From Labyrinthula sp. Ha (taxonomy: Eukaryota > Sar > Bigyra > Labyrinthulida > Labyrinthulaceae): DNA of 64,000 nt. The notes below the pieces were generated by a model. The model was not told the DNA's origin, searched no databases, and worked only from the letters and a program-made list of their open reading frames with translations. Positions within the stretch are counted from its first letter, which is position 1. Every line of letters begins with the position of its first letter. The translations under genes were made by a program, and so were the position numbers. Shown piece by piece: positions 1-12,500 of this stretch. The stretch covers positions 124,001 to 188,000 of the forward strand of contig JAALGZ010000053.1 in NCBI GenBank assembly GCA_015227615.1, written 5' to 3'.

Positions 1-1841
1 TTTCAAGTTATAGTGAAAACGATAGATCTCTGTAAATGAATGCAAGGTCTGTTTCAATTGTAAGACGTTTTATGACTCAACTTAGATTTTCTCTTGTAGT
101 TGGCGATTCCAGTGTTTGCTCAATAGTTTGTTGTCATGATACACTATATAATATAGCAAGAAAAGGTCTAAGCTTAATTTAAACCAGAAAGCTTTTTTCG
201 GAAGAAATTAATGGCTTACATTCTCTGTGATATCCATGGCGACTCGATGACTAAGTACACTCAAATTTCCTCAAATCGGATATGCAGCTACACAAAACAA
301 CTAAGTTTGATAAATAAAATGAAGTATCTTAACATCTTTTGGTTTAGGTTTAAGGAGGTGTCTTCCGGTTTATGAAAAAGCGCCGGTTTGATACATTTAA
401 AAAACTAAGTTGCAATCTACCTATATCTTACGGAGCCAAGCGATATTTTCATTCGCAAAAATATTTACCTGATGATATGACAAACGATTTCTTTTAAATT
501 GTTCCATTCTCTATTCTTGCTGTGGTTATCCGCTTTATTCACCTCCTTAGCTATATTATATGTAGTTTAAGAACGTATTTATTTTTTGATCATATTTTGA
601 ACTGGTGGATGTATATCAGAACTAAAAGGAGAAGATAAAGACTCGCTTTAAGTCTTAAATTGTTAGAATAACAAACATATCTAAATTGCTTTAAGGTTTC
701 ATAACACAGTAATTCTAGAATTGATTTCTGAAGTCTTTTCTGGGCCTGGGGAAGGTTTTACTAGACTGTTGAGTAGTAAGTTATCGAACACCAAACCTAT
801 AACTGCAGGAGTTTTAACGTTCTATGTCAAATAGATTGTTACCAATGGAACCTATCGTGCCTAATGTGTCCAGCTACATCCTCCAATATTCAAAAGAGGT
901 ATCCAACCAATGCCATCACCGTCTTATGCAATCTAAACTAGACACACATGTGTATAAATTTATTGAGACCCATTATTACCTTTGACAAGAGAATATTTTA
1001 CGAATACTTGAGTGAGGGTTGCCTCACAATGCAGGTATTTAAACGTTTTCAACTATATGAAACTCTCACAAATTTCCCTAAGTAAAGAAAATATAACCAC
1101 ATCTTTTCCATAGAAATTTACTTTACTCAATGCTTGAAATCCCCCCAATAGTTCTAGTAGAGGTTAGAGCGACAAATAATAAAGTAATAAATTTCATTAA
1201 AACTTTAACATAGACTTGATTTAGGACTAGGCTTCGATAAATTATACTAATTAAAATAATCAACACATTGTCATACAAGATCACTGGGTTTAATATATTC
1301 AATTAGTGAATATTATTTGAGCTCATACAGTGCTCTATTTTCAGTTTTCTAAGCAATTAGTACAAGTAAATCTCAAGTTAAGTGTTCACTGTTTAGCAAA
1401 GCCGTAGTAATTTACCGGTACTTCCCGCTGTTGATGGCCATCTTCTGTCCATAGTATCATTAACAATAGGTTGAAATAGTACTAATATGCTGGTGACATA
1501 ATGTGATAAAGTGGGGGCAGATATTTCAATCCATTCTCCAGCTTTCTATTTGAACACTAAACGAGAACAACTTTGCAAGATCATTAAGAATTAAATGAAC
1601 CTTAACTCTATTATCTTTAGAAAGCAAATGATAATAATTCTGCCACTTATGTTCCTCAATAGTATAGTTAAACCCATTGCTTTTTCACCCTTATTTTCCG
1701 CACAGAAACCAAGGCTGTAAGAAATATAAATTTTCCTCGGCATGAGATAGACCGAATTAAAGGCTTAAGAATCCCTATAAAGTTTTATGATGGTTACGCT
1801 AATACATGAGGCATCTTACAAGTCAAATTGATATTTTGTGT
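1..1841. other. AT-rich stretch, no gene seen
   Basis: No reading frame of useful length, no tRNA-like fold and no recognisable repeat was found on either strand. The composition is strongly AT-rich with frequent stops in all frames. Confidence 0.6.
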
Positions 1842-1851
1842 TAGGTATCAA
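1842..1851. repeat. Left target-site duplication of foldback element
   Basis: The 10-mer TAGGTATCAA occurs here and again at 2331-2340, exactly flanking an inverted-repeat element. Ten base pairs is in the 9-11 bp range usual for Mutator-like (MULE) insertions. Confidence 0.7.
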
Positions 1852-2330
1852 TAGGGGTGGGGTTTGATTTATTAATAACATTTAATAGGAAATTTTCTTA
1901 TATATTTTTGTTATTCGTTATTTCTGATGATTCCTTAATCTTGGTTTTTTATTATTGCGAATCTATTGATTAACAATACTAGTTTTAGCCACATGACGTT
2001 GGGCCAAATGATCTGAAAATTCTTAATTCATTTTGCACCGTACGAAAACATTCCAAGAATAGGTCACATGGCCCAAATGTCACCAGTTCCCAGATTATTC
2101 CTGGATTACATGGCCTTTTCATATGGATCTTGATATGATGCAAAGAGAAGATAAGAGTTTCTGGGCATTTGACCCAACATCATGTGGCCCAATTAATTAT
2201 TGACAGTTAATTGATAATCAAAATAAAATAAAAATCATTTGGTAATAATCAAATTGCCATTCTTTTATTGATAATCAGAATCAAATTGATTATCATATAA
2301 TTATAGATTTTATTTACCAAATCCCACTTC
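1852..2330. mobile_element. Foldback/MITE-like element, copy 1
   Basis: A 479-bp non-coding element with G-rich imperfect terminal inverted repeats. The left end reads GGGGTGGGGTTTGA from 1854; the right end read inward gives GAAGTGGGATTTGG. The arms extend far inward: the segment near 1986-2037 (AGCCACATGACGTTGGGCC and onward) is an imperfect reverse complement of about 2137-2195 (ends CATCATGTGGCCC). A perfect 10-bp target duplication flanks it. It has no transposase, so it is non-autonomous. The 10-bp duplication suggests a Mutator-type source, but this is inferred from duplication length alone. Two diverged relatives lie at about 4940-5395 and 6060-6515. Confidence 0.75.
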
Positions 2331-2340
2331 TAGGTATCAA
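2331..2340. repeat. Right target-site duplication of foldback element
   Basis: TAGGTATCAA, identical to 1842-1851, directly abuts the right inverted repeat. Confidence 0.7.
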
Positions 2341-2958
2341 GCATGGAAACTTAGGCTATTTTCTAATGTCATAAATTCTCACTGTATATTCAACAGTGCC
2401 ATTTTTTGTGAAATGATCATGCTCCTTTACGGAGAAATTTACATATGTGTCTTGACAGGTGTGACTAATTCAAATAAAATATCTTGGAGAACCATTGCGA
2501 AAACTCTTAATTCATTGCCTGTATTCCTACATAGGGAAATAGTAGAGACTTGACGGAGTTCAAAGTGTTTGTTGCGATGTATATAAAAGAAATTCTCGAT
2601 GAATGAGGATACAATTTAAATTATGCCTAAAAATCACCAATACTACTTACTAATTATCCATTGTATCAACTACAAAATCATACCTAAGTAATCTTAATTA
2701 GGTTTCTCTCATTAAATTTATTTTTCATTCATACTATCAAGCAGTAATCCATAGCCATATTAAAACAAGAAGAGTTTTGTTGTGATTTTCATACCCTGAA
2801 TCTCTTAGGACCTCATATCTTCTATTCTTCTTAGTTGACAAAGTGATAATTAAGCTAATATGATTATTAACGGCAATTTTCTTCGGAAGCACCTTTATAA
2901 ATCCTAGTATGACATTACCGCAACCTTATCAATTTCCTACTAAAGATTGACAAGTAAA
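2341..2958. promoter_or_regulatory. Upstream region of the Rab gene with possible TATA box
   Basis: No gene is seen. A TATA-like stretch (CTTTATAAATCC, about 2891-2902) lies about 60 nt before the Rab start codon and could be its core promoter. This is suggested only by sequence and position. Confidence 0.3.
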
Positions 2959-3677
2959 ATGAGCATCCAAAATTCACAACAGCAACAACCAAATTATGAT
3001 CATTTATTCAAACTTGTTCTTATCGGGGACTCAGGTGTTGGTAAAAGTAGTTTATTACTTCGCTTCGCAGATTCAACGTTCACCCAAAACTACATATCTA
3101 CCATTGGCGTCGATTTCCGCTTTCGTTCTGTTAAGTTAAAAACAAAAGAAAAAACTTTGAACATCAAACTTCAAATTTGGGACACTGCTGGTATATTGCA
3201 TATATGCACTTAAATTTAGGTCAAGAACGTTTTCGAACAATAACCTCAGCATATTATCGGTCAGCTGACGCTATAGTTCTATGTTTCGATTTAACAGAGA
3301 AAGAAAGTCTAGAACACGTAACTCAATGGCTTTCTGAAGTTCAAAAGTATGCAGGAAATGATGTCGTTATATTAATAGTTGGAAATAAGTTGGATTTATT
3401 CAAAGAAGTAGAAGATCCAGAAAAAAGAAGTAACTTTTGTTCGAAGGAAGAAATTAACAAGTTTTTTTTGGCCTACAAGGATTTGGATTTTTTAAGGACT
3501 TCGGCAAAATCTGGTGAAAATGTTGAAGAAGCTTTCACAAAAATAGCAACAAAATTAGTTTTGAAGAAAGAGAAAAGACTTCCTAAAAAGCATGTTCCTA
3601 AACCCCAAGAAAAAACTATCAACTTAAACCAATTAAATGAAAGGCTTGGGTTAAATAATGATCAAGGGTGCTGCTAG
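2959..3677 (+). CDS. Rab1/Ypt1-like small GTPase
   Basis: Two exons, 2959-3190 and 3220-3677, with a 29-nt GT-AG intron (3191-3219); product 229 aa. The splice restores the switch-II motif [13 protein letters not shown], which neither exon encodes alone. P-loop GDSGVGKS is at residues 23-30, effector region YISTIGVDF, then NKLDL and SAK for guanine binding, and C-terminal GCC for double geranylgeranylation. The catalytic Gln of DTAGQ is present. The first half is closest to Rab1/Ypt1 (ER-Golgi traffic), but a short insert (KTKEKTLN region) and a divergent second half leave the paralogue open; Rab8-type is possible. The start is ATG 2959; an upstream in-frame TTG was not used. The stop lies 3 nt from the stop of the convergent CDK gene, so 3' UTRs must overlap. 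Confidence 0.93.
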
Positions 3678-3680
3678 AAC

Positions 3681-4764
3681 TTAAAAATCAACATCTACTT
3701 CATCAAAACCCTGTTGCTTTCCCAATCTCTCTTTTTCCATTTCAACAACTCTTTGAAAATAAATATGCTCCAAACTTTTTCTTGCTGTAATTCTTCTTTT
3801 TGGATCATAAACTAAAAATCTTTTCAGCAGATCAAACCCATATGTTCCAATTCCAGAATCTTTAACTTCATTTTTCAAAGTGTTTCCTTTTTTTTGACGC
3901 ACTTGTAAATACTCATTTTTCCAATCTGGGAGATCAAAACAACTTGGAAAATTTTGCCTTGTGGGGATTCCTAGCATACGAAAAATTACAATCAACTCTG
4001 TTGGTTCATCTTGTCCTGGAAATAACGCTTTTCCAGTTGCCATTTCACTGAAAATACATCCAACTGACCATAGATCACATGGAGTTGAATACTTTCTTGA
4101 TCCCAGTAAAATATCGGGTGATCTATACCACAAAGTGATAACTTGATTCGTAAAAGAACGCACAGGAATTCCAAAGCCCCTTGCAAGACCAAAATCAGCA
4201 ATCTTTAAAACTTGCGTTGAAGCTGAAATCAACAAATTTTGTGGCTTCAGATCTCTGAAAGATGAACAAGGAAATGTAAATTACCTGTGAAGGACACCTA
4301 AAATAAGATAAAAAACAATTGCATACGACGTTCGTGGCAAAACTTAAGTCCATCAAGTAGCTGGTATAAAAAATAATCCACTTGTGTAGGAGGTAGACCG
4401 ACTTCTATGCTGGTTTAAGAAAAACAGAAAAGTACTCTTTCTTTTTTTTCTTATGTTGAGATCAAGGTATTGGCGAAGATCACAATCCAACAGTTCAAAC
4501 ACAAGAACAAGTGTACTATCAACATTTATCACCTCCAAAAGTCCAATAATGTTCACGTGTTTCAGTTTCCGCAATAGTGTAATTTCACGAATTGTCGTGG
4601 AAGGGATTCCCTCGTCCTGCTGCTCGAGCTTTATTCTTTTCAAGGCTACAACCTGACCTAAATATGAGGGAAACTGCTTGTCTACCTGTTTCTCTGTGCG
4701 TCGCTTTGGATACAACACCATAAGTGCCTGAACCTAATGCATCTTGTACATCGTATTTTTCCAT
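3681..4764 (-). CDS. Cyclin-dependent kinase, CDK1/2 type with PSTTIRE helix
   Basis: Five exons read on the minus strand: 4764-4686, 4657-4436, 4404-4327, 4297-4285 and 4254-3681; product 321 aa. The four GT-AG introns are 28, 31, 29 and 30 nt, and the fourth exon is only 13 nt (residues RVLHR). Residue numbers match human CDK2 through the N-lobe: T14-Y15 in the glycine loop, K33, and PSTTIRE at 45-51 (PSTAIRE in CDK1/2; PSTTIRE is known in Plasmodium PK5). HRDLKPQN has D132, DFG starts at D151, and the T-loop Thr is T166 before TLWYRSPD. A basic insert (IRKKRKK) lies before the alphaE region. All catalytic residues are present, so it should be an active, cyclin-binding serine/threonine kinase of the cell cycle. 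It is convergent with the Rab gene; its start is 80 nt from tRNA-Phe. Confidence 0.93.
4285..4297 (-). other. 13-nt micro-exon of the CDK gene
   Basis: GTGTCCTTCACAG is bounded by a TAG acceptor (intron 4298-4326, 29 nt) and a GTAATT donor (intron 4255-4284, 30 nt). It contributes VLH and completes the Arg codons on both sides, restoring the invariant HRD catalytic loop. No other splice choice gives HRDLKPQN. Confidence 0.88.
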
Positions 4765-4843
4765 TGTTTTTGCATAAGTTTCATAGAATATTAGTAAAAT
4801 AAATATATCTATACTGACTTTCTTGTTGTTGCATGCATAAGAA

Positions 4844-4916
4844 GCGAGCATAGCTCAGTTGGGAGAGCGCACGACTGAAGATCGTGAGGTCACTAGTTCG
4901 ATCCTGGTTGCTCGCG
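4844..4916 (+). tRNA. tRNA-Phe (GAA)
   Basis: Folds into a full cloverleaf without an intron: 7-bp acceptor GCGAGCA/TGCTCGC, D-arm GCTC/GAGC, anticodon stem CACGA/TCGTG around loop CTGAAGA (anticodon GAA), five-base variable loop, T-arm with loop TTCGATC. The A box (TAGCTCAGTTGG) and B box (GTTCGATCC) are good matches for RNA polymerase III promoters. The base after the acceptor stem is G, whereas eukaryotic tRNA-Phe normally carries A73. No T-run terminator follows directly; a small GCGC-TTT-GCGC hairpin does. Confidence 0.93.
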
Positions 4917-4939
4917 CTTTGCGCTGTAGTTAAAGGTGA

Positions 4940-5395
4940 TAATTGGTATATTGAGAATTTATCGATAAGAAATTTGCCTATATTTTTCTTATTAGTTGAT
5001 TCTGATAATTCTCCAGGCGTTTTAACTGATTATTTATAAATAATTAATTATCTACAATATATTTGGCCGCAGGGCTTTGGGCCAAGCTGTGCAAAAATTT
5101 GTAATCCCTTTTGCCACTGAACAAGATTTTTCAAAATACGGATAAATGGCCCTAAAAGATTCAATTACCGGGTTGTTCTTGGGTCATGTTGCCTTCTTGA
5201 ATAGATTTTCATGCGAAGCATAAATAAAATATTTGTTTCTAGAGCCGCTTGGTCAACGCCATTTGACCTAATGTATTAATAATAGACAAAATTAAATCAG
5301 AATTATTTTATAAAAATCAAGATCCAGTTTTTTTATTGATAATTAGAATCAAAATGATTTTTAAATTATTATTGATATTTTTTATCAAACCCTAG
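4940..5395. mobile_element. Foldback/MITE-like element, copy 2 (diverged)
   Basis: Shares the order of motifs of the element at 1852-2330: a left-arm block with GGCTTTGGGCCAAG, a central GGATAAATGGCCC block with a later GGGTCATGTTGCC, a right-arm block with TTGGTCAACGCCATTTGACC, then AT-rich ends (ATTGATAATTAGAATCAAAATGATT and TTTATCAAACCC). Boundaries are approximate and no clear target duplication was found. It starts about 25 bp after tRNA-Phe. Confidence 0.5.
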
Positions 5396-6059
5396 GCCTA
5401 GTTATGGTTATGAAGAAGTAATGAGGAAAGGCGGGGTTGATCTGTAGTGAACTCAATTTTTTATATTATAAAGTCATATAAACTTCTTCAAAGTATTTTT
5501 CAGAAGAAAATTTAGATATCCCACAAAATATATAAGTAAATCTGTGCTATGCTGCTAAAGTAAAACAAAGCAAGAATTGGTTAGAGGCATTGAGAAATGA
5601 AAAGGTGTGTCACCCGTGAATGCAGTTAGCGTTGAATTGGAAAAAATTAACAGGACAAGTTTCACGTCATAATTGTAATAACTAACTGTGGTGGTATTCT
5701 ATAATGGACTAGAGGACAATGTAACCCATGTTTCCTGTCTGTAATCAATTCCACGAATGGCATGGGCCTCAATATTCATAATATCTACGCAAGTGAAAAA
5801 ATTACCCAAGAAACACAAAATGGGTGAGCCAGATATAAAATCGATAATTATAACTTCCAAAATTGAACTTGAAACCATGTATAGGGTACCTAAATAAAAT
5901 TTTGGTTAACAATTGCTATTAGATACGCGAACTTTCGTATCATTCTCCGTACTATTATTAATTAATGTATTGTGAATTTATTAGTTTAATAGAATTTGGT
6001 ATTTTTGCATGGAATAAATAACGTTCATGTGGTCTCATCGTTTATTTCAGGACTAGAGT

Positions 6060-6515
6060 TCGCTTATACTAAAATTTATCAATAATTATTAAATAGTAAT
6101 ATTGATTCAGAATATTAATAAAAGAACGAAGAATTTATTTGTTCTAATTATTCGGAACTAGTTATCATAATCTTTTAATTTTCCTTAAAGGTTAGGCACG
6201 TGACCAAGGACTAAATTATCAAAAAGTTTCTATATCATTCTTATGCTGTATTAAGGTCCCCCTAGAATCGCTCATATGGTTCAGCTGCATCTTACTCCCA
6301 GTTTGTAATCGGTCATATAGCCATTTCATGCAGGTTTTCATACATTCCCAGAACCAATAGAATGTCCCTCTGTTAGGGGCCTATGGCTCAAGCTTGCAAG
6401 GAAGATTAGTTAATTATCAATATTAAATCAAACCATGCTGTGAATATTAACAGTTTTTGAATAAAAACAATATTAGCACAAAATTAAATAAAAAACTATC
6501 AACAAATCAAATCTG
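6060..6515. mobile_element. Foldback/MITE-like element, copy 3 (diverged)
   Basis: Aligns by eye with copies 1 and 2: AGGCACGTGACCAAGG in the left arm, CATATGGTTCAGCTGCATC and GGTCATATAGCCATTTCATG in the centre, and GGGGCCTATGGCTCAAGC in the right arm, with AT-rich flanks. Ends are approximate. Confidence 0.4.
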
Positions 6516-9500
6516 ATCCTCTGTTTGAGATATAAAATATTTTGGTTAGAGCTACTAGTACTGGAATATTAGTGGCAAGATTCCTGTACAATGTCACATA
6601 TTGAATGGATAAGACGCCTTTTCCAGCTACAAAAAAAACAAAGAACTACATAAGGTTATTAATGATGGAGGTCACTGGTAAACATGCTGGTGTTTCAGTT
6701 TTCATCATATCCACAGTCAGAGATTGATGAGAGGAAGCTAGATTCATGAGCGACATTTCAAGTAGAAAAGACATTGTGGATGAGGAGTCTCATACTTTAA
6801 CAACAGCATATTTAGTTTTCCCAGGAATGGTTGGTCTAGAATAATTGGTGGACATTAATCACAATAAAATAACAATTGTGTGCTTAGCTTAAGCTTTCTG
6901 TCTCTGTTTCCAGCGGATACAGACTTCATAGTTTGAATTTTATAAGAGTTACGGGATATTATAATCATTTAGTATCTACTCAGGGTACCAGTTTGCTCCA
7001 GTTTGGGCCTCAAAAAAAACATGGGTTATATGGAGTGGGCAAGCTATTAAGACATATACTGTAAAGAATAGACAAATTTAATGAGATAAACCCAAAGAAC
7101 CGGCGAGGTTCGGTAATGAAGCAATCGGTGGTATCTAGAATAGGTAGTTTGAAAGTATTGTAGTGAAGATAAAGATTACCAATCACTGATTAAAGCGAGA
7201 AATATGGCCTTACTATGTGGCATTGACCAAGTAACTGCATTAAAATGACCCGCCCGTCAATAATGGGGCAATGACTTCCAAATTGTGCATCTCATTCACG
7301 GGTCATAAAGAACCTGAGACAGGGTTTCTATAGGACTAACCGGGATGGGGTTTAAATTATTTGAGATAGAATAGCAATATTAAGACTATTTCCCCTATAT
7401 AGGTAAAATAACTTGCACCTCACATGAGTCAAGTGTACCTCAGCTAACACAGACGGAGGATACTAAAACCTTTTACCGAAACATGCGATTTGAATGGGGT
7501 GAAGGTATTATTTGCATTGAGAAGAAATCAGTTGCACATATATATTTTTAGAAAAACCCTAAGTGAAATGTTTCCAAATATTGAATCGACAAGTAAATGC
7601 CAAATGGTTACGGGGTTAAATCACTTAACCGACGACACCAGCTATTCAAACATACCTGAAGATCTATGTAACTAAAAAATTTGTTCCGGTGATTTATAGA
7701 GTCTCCAATAATACCGTTATTAACCCAAACTGATTTCTACTGGATTTCAAAAAAATAATACCACGTTGGTAGACTCTAGCACCACACATAATGATGATAC
7801 TATCTTTAATATGATTATTCTCTCAAATAACACCACAAGCTGCTAAAAGACGAGGACTTGATCCAAACAATAGTGCACTCATTCTATGACCATCGGTAGG
7901 ATGTCATTTAAAAATATTTCAAACATTTCAAAATGAAAGAAAAGCATCTCCTGAATTAAAAACAGAAAAATATATATATACATATATTGAACTAAAAAAC
8001 AAGAATTGTGGGGCGAGACTTCTCAGTAATGAAAAGGATTGTCTTCTATGCGTTCCAGCTGCTTCTATTGGTGATAACGGTTAGTTTGGCATAAATAGGA
8101 CGCTAAGAGGGTAAAAGCTAGTCTCAAAATCCTGAAACTGATTGTTAAAACTTTATGACTATGCACGAGGCAAGGTAAATCTCCCAAACTTTAGGATAAG
8201 TTCCTAGATTAAACCAAGGACTATGGTTCCATTATGTCCCTCTCGGATCATGGCAACTGTGTTACTTAAATAGAACTAGAGAAAGAGCAGGAGTATCGTA
8301 TCTTTCAAACTCAACAGTCTAAGATTGACTTATACCAAGGTAAATAGACGAAGTATTAAAAAAATTCAGTTGTTGATAACTGCAAGTCCAGTCTAAAACT
8401 CTCCCATAAATATATATATGTAAATCTAGGCTACGAAGAATCATAGGGCATGTTAAATGTAATTACATAGAGTAGGACCCCAGAATAAACAGATTATTAA
8501 TCTTCAACGATAGGTGTGTTAGTGAAGAATTTGAGGTAGTTGTAAACTTATCAGATTTATTGAGCAGATTATGTAAAAAATAACTAATGAAACCTTTTTA
8601 ATTGATTTCACTAACACAATTACGTAAGTAAAATTATTATTTTGATAGCTTTTCTGACATGTGATTTAGCATCACATATTTTTTGGGTTGGTTATTTAAC
8701 GGCATAAATAGAGAGGATTTGCATAAGCTGAGTCAAAAAGGTTTCAAACTTTTGTCAATATACCATTGAAACCTCATATCAAGAATTTTCATAATTAGCT
8801 TGAATCTCTGATTGGTAGATTTTCATTTTTGCGTAAGACTACAAACTAAAATTACAGCAGCCAGGGAGAAGAATACCTAAACAAGATGAAACAAACACAG
8901 TTTTGATTAAATCAATATATAAAATCTGTGTTTCGGGTTCTAGAGGACAGTTCAGTTAGTGGATCATCTATTTGTATAATTGAATTTTAATGTACACACT
9001 GTAGTTGACATGCTACAAAAGCGAATATAACTGCTGACGATAACTAGAAAGAAGTGGCTACCCAGAGCATGTGTTTCCAAAGTTGACGAGTTTGTATTGG
9101 GCTTGTTTGAAAAGGGTCACAGCTCATAGACATGGTAAACTATTTTTATTTTTTAGCCTAGAGCCAGCTTAATCATTTATATTGGATTAAGTTAGAGTTT
9201 CTTGCTAAAGTCTAATCATTTATCAACTACCTATAGATTTGCTTCTATCTTTATCATAATCGGTATATTGTTTCCTGAACTGAGTATCTTAACAAACTCA
9301 TATTCCCAGTATAATGATAATTTCCAATAGATTATCGGCGTATGAAAAAACTAGGGATCCAACTTCTATATAAAATCGTGGATAACATATTTACCAAAAT
9401 CTTGTTTGAAACTCTACGGGAAATTTTCTGTATATCCTCTCTTGCACAAAATACTGAGTGAAGTCGTTTTCAAAATTAAGTTGTCGACCAAATACACAGG

Positions 9501-12500
9501 AATGTCTACTCTGAATGCTATCAAAATGACAATAAAAAGGCTGTTACGACCTTTCCAGTTACCTCTTCATATTATTATGAGAATTACCAGTCTTCAAAGA
9601 AATTAAGTATCACCATTCATTTTTTTTGGTTGAGTATAATTGTGCTTGAAAAAAGGGAGCAATAACGATCGATCAAATATCAGCAAGAGCAAATAAAACA
9701 ACACAAGATGTTAGAGCCATCTAATCACCATTATAAAGCATTGAAATAGATAGAACTATAGCACTTCCAGCTGGAGTATCTAGTTTTCATCAAGAGCTAT
9801 CAAGTAAGCATACCGAATGAAAAAATAAATTTAGTATATGTTCTAATCCCGAATGACCAACAAGGTTATGGACCTGTAAATAACCCCCATATATATTCTC
9901 TGGAGAAGAGACAGATTCTTCAGGACTAGCTTGTGGAATATTTCTTTGAGAAAATTACGGATGATAGTCAAATATGTTCTATGCGATCTCTCGATAGTTT
10001 TGTCCATCTTACTGGCAAGTGCACTACAAACAAATTTTCTCGATGCTAAAAAGCAACTTGAATTTACCCCGGAAAAGATACACATAGAATACATCCTGAC
10101 GGCTAGGGTCAGTCTTTTTTAATAGAGCACAATCCATAATGTTCTTAACACACAACATAATTGTATATACATATGCTCCAAATCCGATGAAGTAAATTTT
10201 ATAGATATCTCTGAAGACAATGACAAGGTTTTTCCTAGAAAAAGTAATAAGGGACCTTGCGCTCATTAATCAATTCAATTCAGGATGTTTGGATTAACCT
10301 ACCAAATGTAATATTGATAACTGAAAAAATGCCAATGAGATTAATACGTAAAAAAAACATTCACGGATTTATTAAAACACTACAAACTATCTTGATCTTT
10401 TGCATCATTACTTAGAATGCAACTCCATAGCCTGCAATTTTCACACCCATGTTATTTAATATATATTGATTAGATACATTAACTGTTCCTAAAAAAATTC
10501 AATACATTCCACGCACAGAATATATATCTCACAGGCATTTATTACAATTATGGTAGATTCATACCTAGGTTCCAGATATATAGAATAAAGCCTAATCACC
10601 AAGCTTACGCCAAAATACTAAAAAATTGCTGGAGTATCTCTAGCTGGTCACAATTCAGGTCAATTTTATCAAATATATTCTCAATAAATTTTGCTTAATT
10701 TGTTCCTAGTACCTAAAAAGTTCTTAGTTATCTGCTTGATCCTGTTTCATTTTGGAACAGCAAATTTTCAATCATACACGATATGATCTAATTTTTACTA
10801 TTTTTAGTAGTTCACTATCATAAATAAATCATAGTATGGTACCATTTAATAAGGATTAATAATTCCGATGGCAAGTAGTTTATAGAACAAAAAAAAATAT
10901 AAAAATAAGAAGTTGCTGCTGATCGAGATGATAATATTAGCTTGAAATGGGTTATTGTGACATCATAGAAACCTGCAGATTAATCGTTTTCCCCGAGGTA
11001 GTTATCTATAAAAGCTACCTTGAACAACTTTCTTGTTATCTTGTGTGAGAGATACACAGTTCAGATACTGCACCTGAAGATTTCGTTATCTGGGTGATCT
11101 TGCCTAGTAATAGGATTTAATTGATTGATAATTTATTAAACATTTTCTGCACATATTCTCTTACTAATAATCATTAATATTAAGAATGTAATTTTACTTC
11201 AATGATGCTAATCTATTAATTATAAGGATAGTAGCGAAATTATTAGATAAGAATTCATATTCCAACTTTTTGGTTGATTTTTAGTCTATAAACAATTACC
11301 AAATGATTGCCAATGAATAATATCATAATAGATGCCGAAGAACAACTATTATAGAGCCAAGTTATGTATTTTGAAACTTTTCTCCACGACAGGTTAGGTC
11401 ATAGGACGAAACTTAGTCTAAGCTCATCAACGTATTACATAATGGGATCTCGACAGGTAGAACTTAAACTACTAGTTCATATCAGAAAAATCCACAGAAA
11501 TGCTATGACAAATATTTTTTTAGTATAAATTTAGCACAAGAGGCTCTAATATATATTTTTTTAGCTATAAATACTTATATCATACTATTAACCAGTAAAC
11601 ATACTGACGAGTGAGAACCCATTGCGGAAATGTTTTATAGGAGTTTAATGACTCGGTACCATTAGAAAACTCGAAACAGTGTTTTATCAAGGCAAGGAAA
11701 GACTACACATGCTAAAATAGGTTAGTAATATTAATCCAACTAAACACTCGCCAAATATGGTTTGAAGAAAAACTATTTTCAAAATAATAGAACCTGGAAT
11801 AACTTCTAGGTCTATATCGTACAACATGCATCGAAAATTAGCAAAAAACATATATAGGCTAGTAAAAAAAAGAAACTCTTATCGGTTGATCTCCAAAGGG
11901 ACAGTTTGTTCCCTTAACAGAGCATAGAGACGCAAAAATACCTAGATGAGTAACAAAAGTGGGAAATTTCCTACCGATCTTATAATGCAATTATAAAGGA
12001 TACATACTATCAATTCATGTGTTTAGTACAGTTTTAATTCCAATAATATTATATATGTCCATGGATAAATGGAGAAGCCCGATAAACAAAAATATTTATT
12101 TAAGTAAGAGGGCGAGATGTACTTAGAGTAATATCTTCTCTGAAAATGAATTGAAATTATTTTTAGAAGGTGTGATCATGGCACTGAATATTCATGTGTT
12201 TGACTTAAAGCTTACAACCCGAGCAGGACAAGAGCCAATACTGGAACCGGTATCTTAAAATTATGTTTGGAGACAAATATCGTTGTATTATCTCTAACTA
12301 AAGAAGAAAAACTAAACCAATACTAAGACCTCTGATAAAATAATCCAACCACAGGAGAACTTGTCGTCCAGATGCAAATACTCAATAACTCGGGTATTTT
12401 TCTATAGATTGCTTCTAAAATGATAGGAAACCTCTTCGGAGTGGAAAATTTTAAGAGATAGATAAATTAAAATGTTGAAATAAAGAAGTGCAGATTATCT

